From Petrolisthes cinctipes (taxonomy: Eukaryota; Arthropoda; Malacostraca; Decapoda; Porcellanidae): DNA of 64,000 bases. The position numbers were made by a program, and so were the translations under genes. Position 1 is the first letter of the stretch, and the number at the start of each line of letters is the position of its first letter. This document shows positions 7,314-21,332 of the stretch, one piece after another. The notes beneath the pieces are model-generated. The model made no database searches, was not told the DNA's origin, and saw only the letters and a program-made list of their open reading frames with translations. The stretch lies in the NCBI GenBank assembly GCA_033782935.1, contig JAWQEG010000369.1, positions 1,245,501-1,309,500 of the forward strand. The letters are read 5' to 3'.

Positions 7314-9817
7314 GAATTTGAGATATAAACGGGTACTGAAGATGCATGCACATATCGACTTTTGTGCACCTAAAAGATCGATTTTTAGTATGTTTTGAGC
7401 ATGTATTTTGAAAATACTCTAACACGGAGTAGGCATGTACAGATCGCTTCTGGGACCCCTAAATATCGAATTTTCGGGTGTTTTGGGACTGAATTTGAGA
7501 TATCGACTTTTTGGCACCTAAAAGATCGATTTTTAGCATGTTTTTAGCCTATATTTTGAAAATATTCTAGCACTGAGTAGGCATGTACAGATTGCTTCTG
7601 GGACCCCAAAATATTGAATTTTCGGGTGTTTTGAGCCTGAATTTGAGATATAAACGGGTACAGAAGATACATGCACATATTGACTTTGGGCATCTAAAAT
7701 ATCGATTTTCAGCATGTTTTGGGCCTGTATTTTGAAAATACTCTAACACTGAGTAGGCATGTACAGATACCTTCTGGGACCTCTAAATATCGAATTTTCG
7801 GGTGTTTTGGGACTAAATTTGAGATATCGATTTTTTGGCACCTAAAATGTCGATTTTTAGCATGTTTTTAGCCTATATTTTGAAAATATTCTAGCACTGT
7901 GTAGGCATGTACAGATTGCTTCTGGGACCCCAAAATATTGAATTTTCGGGTGTTTTGAGCCGGAATTTGAGATATAAACGGGTACAGAAGATACATGCAC
8001 ATATTGACTTTGGGCATCTAAAATATCGATTTTCAGCATGTTTTGGGCCTGTATTTTGAAAATACTCTAACACTGAGTAGGCATGTACAGACTGCTTCTG
8101 GGACCCCAAAATATTGAATTTTCGGGTGTTTTGAGCCTGAATTTGAGATATAAACGGGTACTGAAGATGCATGCACATATTGACTTTGGGCACCAAAAAT
8201 ATCGATTTTCAGCATGTTTTGGGCCTTAATTTTGAAAATACTCTAACACGGAGTAGGCATGTACAGATCGCTTCTGGGACCCCAAAATATCGAATTTTCG
8301 GGAGTTTAGGGCCAGAATTTGAGATATAAACGGGTACAGAAGATGAATGCACATATCGACTTTTGGGCACCTATAAGATCGATTTTCAGTATGTTTTTGG
8401 CCTGTATTTTGAAAATACTCTAACACGGAGTAGGCATGTACAGATACCTTCTGGGACCTCTAAATATCGAATTTTCGGGTGTTTTGGGACTGAATTTGAT
8501 ATATCGATTTTTTGGCACCTAAAATGTCGATTTTTAGCATGTTTTTAGCCTATATTTTGAAAATATTCTAGCACTATGTAGGCATGTACAGATTGCTTCT
8601 GGGACCCCAAAATATTGAATTTTCGGGTGTTTTGAGCCTGAATTTGAGATATAAACGGGTACAGATGCTACATGCACATATTGACTTTGGGCATCTAAAA
8701 TATCGATTTTTAGCATGTTTTGGGCCTGTATTTTGAAAATACTCTAACACTGAGTAGGCATGTACAGATTGCTTCTGGGACCCCAAAATATTGAATTTTC
8801 GGGTGTTTTGAGCCTGAATTTGTGATATAAACGGGTACTGAAGATGCATGCACATATCGACTTTTGTGCACCTAAAAGATCGATTTTCAGTATGTTTTGA
8901 GCATGTATTTTGAAAATACTCTAACACGGAGTAGGCATGTACAGATCGCTTCTGGGACCCCTAAATATGGAATTTTCGGGTGTTTTGGGACTGAATTTGA
9001 GATATCGACTTTTTGGCACCTAAAAGATCGGTTTTTAGCATGTTTTTAGCCAATATTTTGAAAATATTCTAGCACTAAGTAGGCATGTACAGATTGCTTC
9101 TGGGACCCCAAAATATTGAATTTTCGGGTGTTTTGAGCCTGAATTTGAGATATAAACGGGTACAGAAGATACATGCACATATTGACTTTGGGCACCAAAA
9201 ACATCGATTTTTAGCATGTTTTGGGCCTGAATTTTGAAAATACTCTAACACGGAGTAGGCATGTACAGATCGCTTCTGGGACCCCAAAATATCGAATTTT
9301 CGGGTGTTTAGGGAATGAATTTGAGATATAAACGGGTACAGAAGATGCATGCACATATCGACTTTTGGGCACCTAAAAGATCGATTTTCAGTATGTTTTT
9401 GGCCTGTATTTTGAAAATACTCTAACACGGAGTAGGCATGTACAGATACCTTCTGGGACCTCTAAATATCGAATTTTCGGGTGTTTTGGGACTGAATTTG
9501 AGATATCGATTTTTTGGCACCTAAAATGTCGATTTTTAGCATGTTTTTAGCCTATATTTTGAAAATATTCTAGCACTGTGTAGGCATGTACAGATTGCTT
9601 CTGGGACCCCAAAATATTGAATTTTCGGGTGTTTTGAGCCTGAATTTGAGATATAAACGGGTACAGAAGATACATGCACATATTGACTTTGGGCATCTAA
9701 AATATCGATTTTCAGCATGTTTTGGGCCTGTATTTTGAAAATACTCTAACACTGAGTAGGCATGTACAGATTGCTTCTGGGACCCCAAAATATTGAATTT
9801 TCGGGTGTTTTGAGCCT
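7314..9817. repeat. 2504-bp satellite block, copy 2
   Basis: Tandem copy of 4810-7313. Every rare variant I checked is shared. Equivalence with the next block is lost at about 9846, where a 16-bp deletion shortens the following HOR to 485 bp. Confidence 0.9.
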
Positions 9818-11886
9818 GAATTTGAGATATAAACGGGTACTGAAGACTTTTGTGCACCTAAAAGATCGATTTTCAGTATGTTTTGAGCATGTATTTTGAA
9901 AATACTATAACACGGAGTAGGCATGTACAGATCGCTTCTGGGACCCCTAAATATCGAATTTTCGGGTGTTTTGGGACTGAATTTGAGATATCGACTTTTT
10001 GGCACCTAAAAGATCGATTTTTAGCATGTTTTTAGCCTATATTTTGAAAATATTCTAGCACTGAGTAGGCATGTACAGATTGCTTCTGGGACCCCAAAAT
10101 ATTGAATTTTCGGGTGTTTTGAGCCTGAATTTGAGATATAAACGGGTACAGAAGATACATGCACATATTGACTTTGGGCACCAAAAATATCGATTTTCAG
10201 CATGTTTTGGGCCTGAATTTTGAAAATACTCTAACACGGAGTAGGCATGTACAGATCGCTTCTGGGACCCCAAAATATCGAATTTTCGGGTGTTTAGGGC
10301 CAGAATTTGAGATATAAACGGGTACAGAAGATACATGCACATATCGACTTTTTGGCACCTAAAAGATCGATTTTCAGTATGTTTTTGGCCTGTATTTTGA
10401 AAATACTCTAACACGGAGTAGGCATGTACAGATACCTTCTGGGACCTCTAAATATCGAATTTTCGGGTGTTTTGGGACTGAATTTGAGATATCGATTTTT
10501 TGGCACCTAAAATGTCGATTTTTAGCATGTTTTTAGCCTATATTTTGAAAATATTCTAGCACTGTGTAGGCATGTAGAGATTGCTTCTGGGACCCCAAAA
10601 TATTGAATTTTCGGGTGTTTTGAGCCTGAATTTGAGATATAAACGGGTACAGAAGATACATGCACATATTGACTTTGGGCATCTAAAATATCGATTTTCA
10701 GCATGTTTTGGGCCTGTATTTTGAAAATACTCTAACACTGAGTAGGCATGTACAGATTGCTTCTGGGACCCCAAAATATTGAATTTTACGGTGTTTTGAG
10801 CCTGAATTTGAGATATAAACGGGTACTGAAGATGCATGCACATATCGACTTTTGTGCACCTAAAAGATCGATTTTCAGTATGTTTTGAGCATGTATTTTG
10901 AAAATACTCTAACACGGAGTAGGCATGTACAGATCGCTTCTGGGACCCCTAAATATCGAATTTTCGGGTGTTTTGGGACTGAATTTGAGATATCGACTTT
11001 TTGGCACCTAAAAGATCGATTTTTAGCATGTTTTTAGCCTATATTTTGAAAATATTCTAGCACTGAGTAGGCATGTACAGATTGCTTCTGGGACCCCAAA
11101 ATATTGAATTTTCGGGTGTTTTGAGCCTGAATTTGAGATATAAACGGGTACAGAAGATACATGCACATATTGACTTTGGGCACCAAAAATATCGTTTTTC
11201 AGCATGTTTTGGGCCTGAATTTTGAAAATACTCTAACACGGAGTAGGCATGTACAGATCGCTTCTGGGACCCCAAAATATCGAATTTTCGGGTGTTTAGG
11301 GCCAGAATTTGAGATATAAACGGGTACAGAAGATGCATGCACATATCGACTTTTGGGCACCTAAAAGATCGATTTTCAGTATGTTTTTGGCCTGTATTTT
11401 GAAAATACTCTAACACGGAGTAGGCATGTACAGATACCTTCTGGGACCTCTAAATATCGAATTTTCGGGTGTTTTGGGACTGAATTTGAGATATCAATTT
11501 TTTGGCACCTAAAATGTCGATTTTTAGCATGTTTTTAGCCTATATTTTGAAAATATTCTAGCACTGTGTAGGCATGTACAGATTGCTTCTGGGACCCCAA
11601 AATATTGAATTTTCGGGTGTTTTGAGCCTGAATTTGAGATATAAACGGGTACAGAAGATACATGCACATATTGACTTTGGGCATCTAAAATATCGATTTT
11701 CAGCATGTTTTGGGCCTGTATTTTGAAAATACTCTAACACTGAGTAGGCATGTACAGATTGCTTCTGGGACCCCAAAATATTGAATTTTCGGGTGTTTTG
11801 AGCCTGAATTTGAGATATAAACGGGTACTGAAGATGCATGCACATATCGACTTTTGTGCACCTAAAAGATCGATTTTCAGTATGTT
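9818..11886. repeat. Regular 1002-bp HOR region (a/b trimers alternating)
   Basis: Trimers step by 501 bp (10021, 10522, 11023, 11524, 12025) and alternate strictly between haplotype a (GTTTAGGGCCAG, CTTTTGGGCACC, GTTTTTGGCCTG in M2) and haplotype b (TACTGAAG, CTTTTGTGCACC, GTTTTGAGCATG). The effective unit is therefore 1002 bp. The first HOR carries the 16-bp deletion near 9846. Confidence 0.85.
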
Positions 11887-14213
11887 TTGAGCATGTATTT
11901 TGAAAATACTCTAACACGGAGTAGGCATGTACAGATCGCTTCTGGGACCCCTAAATATCGAATTTTCGGGTGTTTTGGGACTGAATTTGAGATATCGACT
12001 TTTTGGCACCTAAAAGATCGATTTTTAGCATGTTTTTAGCCTATATTTTGAAAATATTCTAGCACTGAGTAGGCATGTACAGATAACTTCTGGGACCCCA
12101 AAATATTGAATTTTCGGGTGTTTTGAGCCTGAATTTGAGATATAAACGGGTACAGAAGATACATGCACATATTGACTTTGGGCACCAAAAATATCGATTT
12201 TCAGCATGTTTTGGGCCTGAATTTTGAAAATACTCTAACACGGAATAGGCATGTACAGATCGCTTCTGGGACCCCAAAATATAGAATTTTCGGGTGTTTA
12301 GGGAATGAATTTGAGATATAAACGGGTACAGAAGATGCATGCACATATCGACTTTTGGGCACCTAAAAGATCGATTTTCAGTATGTTTTTGGCCTGTATT
12401 TTGAAAATACTCTAACACGGAGTAGGCATGTACAGATCCTTCTGGGACCTCTAAATATCGAATTTTCGGGTGTTTTAGGACTGAATTTGAGATATCGATT
12501 TTTTGGCACCTAAAATGTCGATTTTTATCATGTTTTTAGCCAATATTTTGAAAATATTCTAGCACTGTGTAGGCATGTACAAATTGCTTCTGGGACCCCA
12601 AAATATTGAATTTTCGGGTGTTTTTAGCCTGAATTTGAGATATAAACGGGTACTGAAGATGCATGCACAAATCGACTTTTGTGCACCTAAAAGATCGATT
12701 TTCAGTATGTTTTGAGCATGTATTTTGAAAATACTCTAACACGGAGTAGGCATGTACAGATCGCTTCTGGGACCCCTAAATATCGAATTTTCGGGTGTTT
12801 TGGGACTGAATTTGAGATATCGACTTTTTGGCACCTAAAAGATCGATTTTTAGCATGTTTTTAGCCTATATTATGAAAATATTCTAGCACTGAGTAGGCA
12901 TGTACAGATAACTTCTGGGACCCCAAAATATTGAATTTTCGGGTGTTTTGAGCCTGAATTTGAGATATAAACGGGTACAGAAGATACATGCACATATTGA
13001 CTTTGGGCACCAAAAATATCGATTTTCAGCATGTTTTGGGCCTGAATTTTGAAAATACTCTAACACGGAGTAGGCATGTACAGATCGCTTCTGGGACCCC
13101 AAAATATCGAATTTTCGGGTGTTTAGGGAATGAATTTGAGATATAAACGGGTACAGAAGATGCATGCACATATCGACATTTGGGCACCTAAAAGATCGAT
13201 TTTCAGTATGTTTTTGGCCTGTATTTTGAAAATACTCTAACACGGAGTAGGCATGTACAGATCCTTCTGGGACCTCTATATATCGAATTTTCGGGTGTTT
13301 TGGGACTGAATTTGAGATATCGATTTTTTGGCACCTAAAATGTCGATTTTTAGCATGTTTTTAGCCTATATTTTGAAAATATTCTAGCACTGTGTAGGCA
13401 TGTACAGATTGCTTCTGGGACCCCAAAATATTGAATTTTTGGGTGTTTTGAGCCTGAATTTGAGATATAAACGGGTACAGAAGATACATGAACATATTAA
13501 CTTTTGGCATCTAAAATATCGATTTTCAGCATGTTTTGGGCCTGTATTTTGAAAATACTCTAACACTGAGTAGGCATGTACAGATTGCTTCTGGGACCCC
13601 AAAATATTGAATTTTCAGGTTTTTTGAGCCTGAATTTGAGATATAAACGGGTACTGAAGATGCATGCACATATCGACTTTTGTGCACCTAAAAGATCGAT
13701 TTTCAGTATGTTTTGAGCATGTATTTTGAAAATACTCTAACACGGAGTAGGCATGTACAGATGGCTTCTGGGACCCCTAAATATCGAATTTTCGGGTGTT
13801 TTGGGACTGAATTTGAGATATCGACTTTTTGGCACCTAAAAGATCGATTTTTAGCATGTTTTTAGCCTATATTTTGAAAATATTCTAGCACTGAGTAGGC
13901 ATGTACAGATTTCTTCTGGGACCCCAAAATATTGAATTTTCGGGTGTTTTGAGCCTGAATTTGAGATATAAACGGGTACAGAAGATACATGCACATATTG
14001 ACTTTGGGCACCAAAAATATCGATTTTCAGCATGTTTTGGGCCTGAATATTGAAAATACTCTAACACGGAGTAGGCATGTACAGATCGCCTCTGGGACCC
14101 CAAAATATCGAATTTTCGGGTGTTTATGGCCAGAATTTGAGATATAAACGGGTACAGAAGATGCATGCACATATCGACTTTTGGGCACCTAAGAGATCGA
14201 TTTTCAGTATGTT
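11887..14213. repeat. 2327-bp satellite block, copy 1
   Basis: Equivalent positions recur 2327 bp later (12025/14352, 12536/14863, 12884/15211, 13384/15711, 13851/16178). Shared rare variants include CAGATCCTTCTGG (one base short, 12433/14760), GTACAAATTGC (12578/14905), CTATATATCG (13274/15601), ACATGAACATATTAAC (13486/15813) and GATTTCTTCTGG (13909/16236). Several single-base differences separate the copies, so the duplication is not brand new. Confidence 0.88.
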
Positions 14214-16540
14214 TTGAGCATGTATTTTGAAAATACTCTAACACGGAGTAGGCATGTACAGATCGCTTCTGGGACCCCTAAATATCGAATTTTCGGGTGT
14301 TTTGGGACTGAATTTGAGATATCGACTTTTTGGCACCTAAAAGATCGATTTTTAGCATGTTTTTAGCCTATATTTTGAAAATATTCTAGCACTGAGTAGG
14401 CATGTACAGATAACTTCTGGGACCCCAAAATATTGAATTTTTGGGTGTTTTGAGCCTGAATTTGAGATATAAACGGGTACAGAAGATACATGCACATATT
14501 GACTTTGGGCACCAAAAATATCGATTTTCAGCATGTTTTGGGCCTGAATTTTGAAAATACTCTAACACGGAATAGGCATGTACAGATCGCTTCTGGGACC
14601 CCAAAATATAGAATTTTCGGGTGTTTAGGGAATGAATTTGAGATATAAACGGGTACAGAAGATGCATGCACATATCGACTTTTGGGCACCTAAAAGATCG
14701 ATTTTCAGTATGTTTTTGGCCTGTATTTTGAAAATACTCTAACACGGAGTAGGCATGTACAGATCCTTCTGGGACCTCTAAATATCGAATTTTCGGGTGT
14801 TTTGGGACTGAATTTGAGATATCGATTTTTTGGCACCTAAAATGTCGATTTTTAGCATGTTTTTAGCCAATATTTTGAAAATATTCTAGCACTGTGTAGG
14901 CATGTACAAATTGCTTCTGGGACCCCAAAATATTGAATTTTCGGGTGTTTTGAGCCTGAATTTGAGATATAAACGGGTACTGAAGATGCATGCACAAATT
15001 GACTTTTGTGCACCTAAAAGATCGATTTTCAGTATGTTTTGAGCATGTATTTTGAAAATACTCTAACACGGAGTAGGCATGTACAGATCGCTTCTGGGAC
15101 CCCTAAATATCGAATTTTCGGGTGTTTTGGGACTGAATTTGAGATATCGACTTTTTGGCACCTAAAAGATCGATTTTTAGCATGTTTTTAGCCTATATTA
15201 TGAAAATATTCTAGCACTGAGTAGGCATGTACAGATAACTTCTGGGACCCCAAAATATTGAATTTTCGGGTGTTTTGAGCCTGAATTTGAGATATAAACG
15301 GGTACAGAAGATACATGCACATATTGACTTTGGGCACCAAAAATATCGATTTTCAGCATGTTTTGGGCCTGAATTTTGAAAATACTCTAACACGGAGTAG
15401 GCATGTACAGATCGCTTCTGGGACCCCAAAATATCGAATTTTCGGGTGTTTAGGGAATGAATTTGAGATATAAACGGGTACAGAAGATGCATGCACATAT
15501 CGACATTTGGGCACCTAAAAGATCGATTTTCAGTATGTTTTTGGCCTGTATTTTGAAAATACTCTAACACGGAGTAGGCATGTACAGATCCTTCTGGGAC
15601 CTCTATATATCGAATTTTCGGGTGTTTTGGGACTGAATTTGAGATATCGATTTTTTGGCACCTAAAATGTCGATTTTTAGCATGTTTTTAGCCTATATTT
15701 TGAAAATATTCTAGCACTGTGTAGGCATGTACAGATTGCTTCTGGGACCCCAAAATATTGAATTTTTGGGTGTTTTGAGCCTGAATTTGAGATATAAACG
15801 GGTACAGAAGATACATGAACATATTAACTTTTGGCATCTAAAATATCGATTTTCAGCATGTTTTGGGCCTGTATTTTGAAAATACTCTAACACTGAGTAG
15901 GCATGTACAGATTGCTTCTGGGACCCCAAAATATTGAATTTTCAGGTTTTTTGAGCCTGAATTTGAGATATAAACGGGTACTGAAGATGCATGCACATAT
16001 CGACTTTTGTGCACCTAAAAGATCGATTTTCAGTATGTTTTGAGCATGTATTTTGAAAATACTCTAACACGGAGTAGGCATGTACAGATGGCTTCTGGGA
16101 CCCCTAAATATCGAATTTTCGGGTGTTTTGGGACTGAATTTGAGATATCGACTTTTTGGCACCTAAAAGATCGATTTTTAGCATGTTTTTAGCCTATATT
16201 TTGAAAATATTCTAGCACTGAGTAGGCATGTACAGATTTCTTCTGGGACCCCAAAATATTGAATTTTCGGGTGTTTTGAGCCTGAATTTGAGATATAAAC
16301 GGGTACAGAAGATACATGCACATATTGACTTTGGGCACCAAAAATATCGATTTTCAGCATGTTTTGGGCCTGAATTTTGAAAATACTCTAACACGGAGTA
16401 GGCATGTACAGATCGCCTCTGGGACCCCAAAATATCGAATTTTCGGGTGTTTATGGCCAGAATTTGAGATATAAACGGGTACAGAAGATGCATGCACATA
16501 TCGACTTTTGGGCACCTAAGAGATCGATTTTCAGTATGTT
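14214..16540. repeat. 2327-bp satellite block, copy 2
   Basis: Tandem copy of 11887-14213. Its left end lies inside a chimeric M2 monomer: AAGAGATCG of haplotype a upstream is joined to GTTTTGAGCATG of haplotype b. At the right end the equivalent monomer (16528-16555) continues as normal haplotype a (GTTTTTGGCCTG). Confidence 0.85.
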
Positions 16541-19500
16541 TTTGGCCTGTATTTTGAAAATACTCTAACACGGAGTAGGCATGTACAGATACCTTCTGGG
16601 ACCTCTAAATATCGAATTTTCGGGTGTTTTGGGACTGAATTTGAGATATAGATTTTTTGGCACCTAAAATGTCGATTTTTAGCATGTTTTTAGCCTATAT
16701 TTTGAAAATGTTCTAGCACTGTGTAGGCATGTACAGATTGCTTCTGGGACCCCAAAATATTGAATTTTCGGGTGTTTTGAGCCTGAATTTGAGATATAAA
16801 CGTGTACAGAAGATACATGAACATATTGACTTTGGGCATCTAAAATATCGATTTTCAGCATGTTTTGGGCCTGTATTTTGAAAATACTATAACACTGAGT
16901 AGGCATATACAGATTGCTTCTGGGACCCCAAAATATTGAATTTTCGGGTGTTTTGAGCCTGAATTTGAGATATAAACGGGTACTGAAGATGCATGCACAT
17001 ATCGACTTTTGTGCACCTAAAAGATCGATTTTCAGTATGTTTTGAGCATGTATTTTGAAAATACTCTAACACGGAGTAGGCATGTACAGATCGCTTCTGG
17101 GACCCCTAAATATCGAATTTTCGGGTGTTTCGGGACTGAATTTGAGATATCGAATTTTTGGCACCTAAAAGATCGATTTTTAGCATGTTTTTAGCCTATA
17201 TTTTGAAAATATTCTAGCACTTTACAGATTGCTTCTGGGACCCCAAAACATTGAATTTTCGGGTGTTTTGAGCCTGAATTTGAGATATAAACGGGTACAG
17301 AAGATACATGCACATATTGACTTTGGGCACCAAAAATATCGATTTTCAGTATGTTTTTGGCCTGTATTTTGAAAATACTCTAACACGGAGTAGTCATGTA
17401 CAGATACCTTCTGGGACCTCTAAATATCGAATTTTCGGGTGTTATGGGACTGAATTTGAGATATCGATTTTTTGGCACCTATAATATCGATTTTTAGCAT
17501 GTTTTTAGCCTATATTTTGAAAATATTCTAGCACTGTGTAGGCATGTACAGATTGCTTCTAGGACCCCAAAATATTGAATTTTCGATTGTTTTGAGCCAG
17601 AATTTGAGATATAAACGGGTACAGAAGATACATGCACATATTGACTTTGGGCATCTAAAATATCGATTTTCAGCATGTTTTGGGTCTGTATTTTGAAAAT
17701 ACTCTAACACTGAGTAGGCATGTACAGATTGCTTCTGGGACCCGAAAATATTGAATTTTCGGGTGTTTTGAGCCTGAATTTGAGATATAAACGGGTACAG
17801 AAGATACATGCACATATTGACTTTGGGCACCAAAAATATCGATTTTCAGCATGTTTTGGGCCTGAATTTTGAAAATACTCTAACACGGAGTAGGCATGTA
17901 CAGATCGCTTCTGGGACCCCAAAATATCGAATTTTCGGGTGTTTTGAGCCTGAATTTGAGATATAAACGGGTACAGAAGATACATGCACATATTGACTTT
18001 GGGCACCAAAAATATCGATTTTCAGCATGTTTTGGGCCTGAATTTTGAAAATACTCTAACACGGAGTAGGCATGTACAGATCGCTTCTGGGACCCCAAAA
18101 TATCGAATTTTCGGGTGTTTAGGGAATGAATTTGAGATATAAACGGGTACAGAAGATGCATGCACATATCGACATTTGGGCACCTAAAAGATCGATTTTC
18201 AGTATGTTTTTGGCCTGTATTTTGAAAATTCTCTAACACGGAGTAGGCATGTACAGATCCTTCTGGGACCTCTAAATATCGAATTTTCGGGTGTTTTGGG
18301 ACTGAATTTGAGATATCGATTTTTTGGCACCTAAAATGTCGATTTTTAGCATGTTTTTAGCCTATATTTTGAAAATATTCTTGCACTGTGTAGGCATGTA
18401 CAGATTGCTTCTGGGACTCCAAAATATTGAATTTTTGGGTGTTTTGAGCCTGAATTTGAGATATAAACGTGTACAGAAGATACATGAACATATTAACTTT
18501 TGGCATCTAAAATATCGATTTTCAGCATGTTTTGGGCCTGTATTTTGAAAATACTCTAACACTGAGTAGGCATGTACAGATTGCTTCTGGGACCCCAAAA
18601 TATTGAATTTTCGGGTTTTTTGAGCCTGAATTTGAGATATAAACGGGTACTGAAGATGCATGCACATATCGACTTTTGTGCACCTAAAAGATCGATTTTC
18701 AGTATGTTTTGAGCATGTATTTTGAAAATACTCTAACACGGAGTAGGCATGTACAGATGGCTTCTGGGACCCCTAAATATCGAATTTTCGGGTGTTTTGG
18801 GACTGAATTTGAGATATCGACTTTTTGGCACCTAAAAGATCGATTTTTAGCATGTTTTTAGCCTATATTTTGAAAATATTCTAGCACTGAGTAGGCATGT
18901 ACAGATTTCTTCTGGGACCCCAAAATATTGAATTTTCGGGTGTTTTGAGCCTGAATTTGAGATATAAACGGGTACAGAAGATACATGCACATATTGACTT
19001 TGGGCACCAAAAATATCGATTTTCAGCATGTTTTGGGCCTGAATTTTGAAAATACTCTAACACGGAGTAGGCATGTACAGATCGCCTCTGGGACCCCAAA
19101 ATATCGAATTTTCGGGTGTTTATGGCCAGAATTTGAGATATAAACGGGTACAGAAGATGCATGCACATATCGACTTTTGGGCACCTAAAAGATCGATTTT
19201 CAGTATGTTTTTGGCCTGTATTTTGAAAATACTCTAACACGGAGTAGGCATGTACAGATCCTTCTGGGACCTCTAAATATCGAATTTTCGGGTGTTTTGG
19301 GACTGAATTTGAGATATCGATTTTTTGGCACCTAAAATGTCGATTTTTAGCATGTTTTTAGCCTATATTTTGAAAATATTCTAGCACTGTGTAGGCATGT
19401 ACAGATTGCTTCTGGGACCCCAAAATATTGAATTTTTGGGTATTTTGAGCCTGAATTTGAGATATAAACGGGTACAGAAGATACATGAACATATTAACTT

Positions 19501-21332
19501 TTGGCATCTAAAATATCGATTTTCAGCATGTTTTGGGCCTGTATTTTGAAAATACTCTAACACTGAGTAGGCATGTACAGATTGCTTCTGGGACCCCAAA
19601 ATATTGAATTTTCGGGTGTTTTGAGCCTGAATTTGAGATATAAACGGGTACTGAAGATGCATGCACATATCGACCTTTGTGCACCTAAAAGATCGATTTT
19701 CAGTATGTTTTGAGCATGTATTTTGAAAATACTCTAACACGGAGTAGGCATGTACAGATGGCTTCTGGGACCCCTAAATATCGAATTTTCGGGTGTTTTG
19801 GGACTGAATTTGAGATATCGACTTTTTGGCACCTAAAAGATCGATTTTTAGCATGTTTTTAGCCTATATTTTGAAAATATTCTAGCACTGAGTAGGCATG
19901 TACAGATTTCTTCTGGGACCCCAAAATATTGAATTTTCGGGTGTTTTGAGCCTGAATTTGAGATATAAACGGGTACAGAAGATACATGCACATATTGACT
20001 TTGGGCACCAAAAATATCGATTTTCAGCATGTTTTGGGCCTGAATTTTGAAAATACTCTAACACGGAGTAGGCATGTACAGATCGCCTCTGGGACCCCAA
20101 AATATCGAATTTTCGGGTGTTTATGGCCAGAATTTGAGATATAAACGGGTACAGAAGATGCATGCACATATCGACTTTTGGGCACCTAAGAGATCGATTT
20201 TCAGTATGTTTTTGGCCTGTATTTTGAAAATACTCTAACACGGAGTAGGCATGTACAGATACCTTCTGGGACCTCTAAATATCGAATTTTCGGGTGTTTT
20301 GGGACTGAATTTGAGATATAGATTTTTTGGCACCTAAAATGTCGATTTTTAGCATGTTTTTAGCCTATATTTTGAAAATATTCTAGCACTGTGTAGGCAT
20401 GTACAGATTGCTTCTGGGACCCCAAAATATTGAATTTTCGGGTGTTTTGAGCCTGAATTTGAGATATAAACGGGTACAGAAGATACATGAACATATTGAC
20501 TTTGGGCATCTAAAATATCGATTTTCAGCATGTTTTGGGCCTGTATTTTGAAAATACTATAACACTGAGTAGGCATATACAGATTGCTTCTGGGACCCCA
20601 AAATATTGAATTTTCGGGTGTTTTGAGCCTAAAATTTGAGATATAAACGGGTACTGAAGATGCATGCACATATCGACTTTTGTGCACCTAAAAGATCGAT
20701 TTTCAGTATGTTTTGAGCATGTATTTTGAAAATACTCTAACACGGAGTAGGCATGTACAGATCGCTTCTGGGACCCCTAAATATCGAATTTTCGGGTGTT
20801 TCGGGACTGAATTTGAGATATCGATTTTTTGGCACCTATAATATCGATTTTTAGCATGTTTTTAGCCTATATTTTGAAAATATTCTAGCACTGTGTAGGC
20901 ATGTACAGATTGCTTCTAGGACCCCAAAATATTGAATTTTCGGGTGTTTTGAGCCAGAATTTGAGATATAAACGGGTACAGAAGATACATGCACATATTG
21001 ACTTTGGGCATCTAAAATATCGATTTTCAGCATGTTTTGGGTCTGTATTTTGAAAATACTCTAACACTGAGTAGGCATGTACAGATTGCTTCTGGGACCC
21101 GAAAATATTGAATTTTCGGGTGTTTTGAGCCTGAATTTGAGATATAAACGGGTACAGAAGATACATGCACATATTGACTTTGGGCACCAAAAATATCGAT
21201 TTTCAGCATGTTTTGGGCCTGAATTTTGAAAATACTCTAACACGGAGTAGGCATGTACAGATCGCTTCTGGGACCCCAAAATATCGAATTTTCGGGTGTT
21301 TTGAGCCTGAATTTGAGATATAAACGGGTACT
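16541..21332. repeat. Mosaic satellite region with displaced duplicates
   Basis: Pieces recur at two offsets. About 16.18-17.15 kb matches 19.85-20.82 kb (offset 3670), and 17.46-17.95 kb matches 20.82-21.31 kb (offset 3357). A 1001-bp step links 18847 with 19848. Shared rare markers are CAGATGGCTTCTGG (18756, 19757), CAGATCGCCTCTGG (19078, 20079), TTTCGGGACTG (17128, 20800) and CACCTATAATATCG (17476, 20833). A shortened monomer CACTTTACAGATTGC lies at 17218. Confidence 0.75.
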
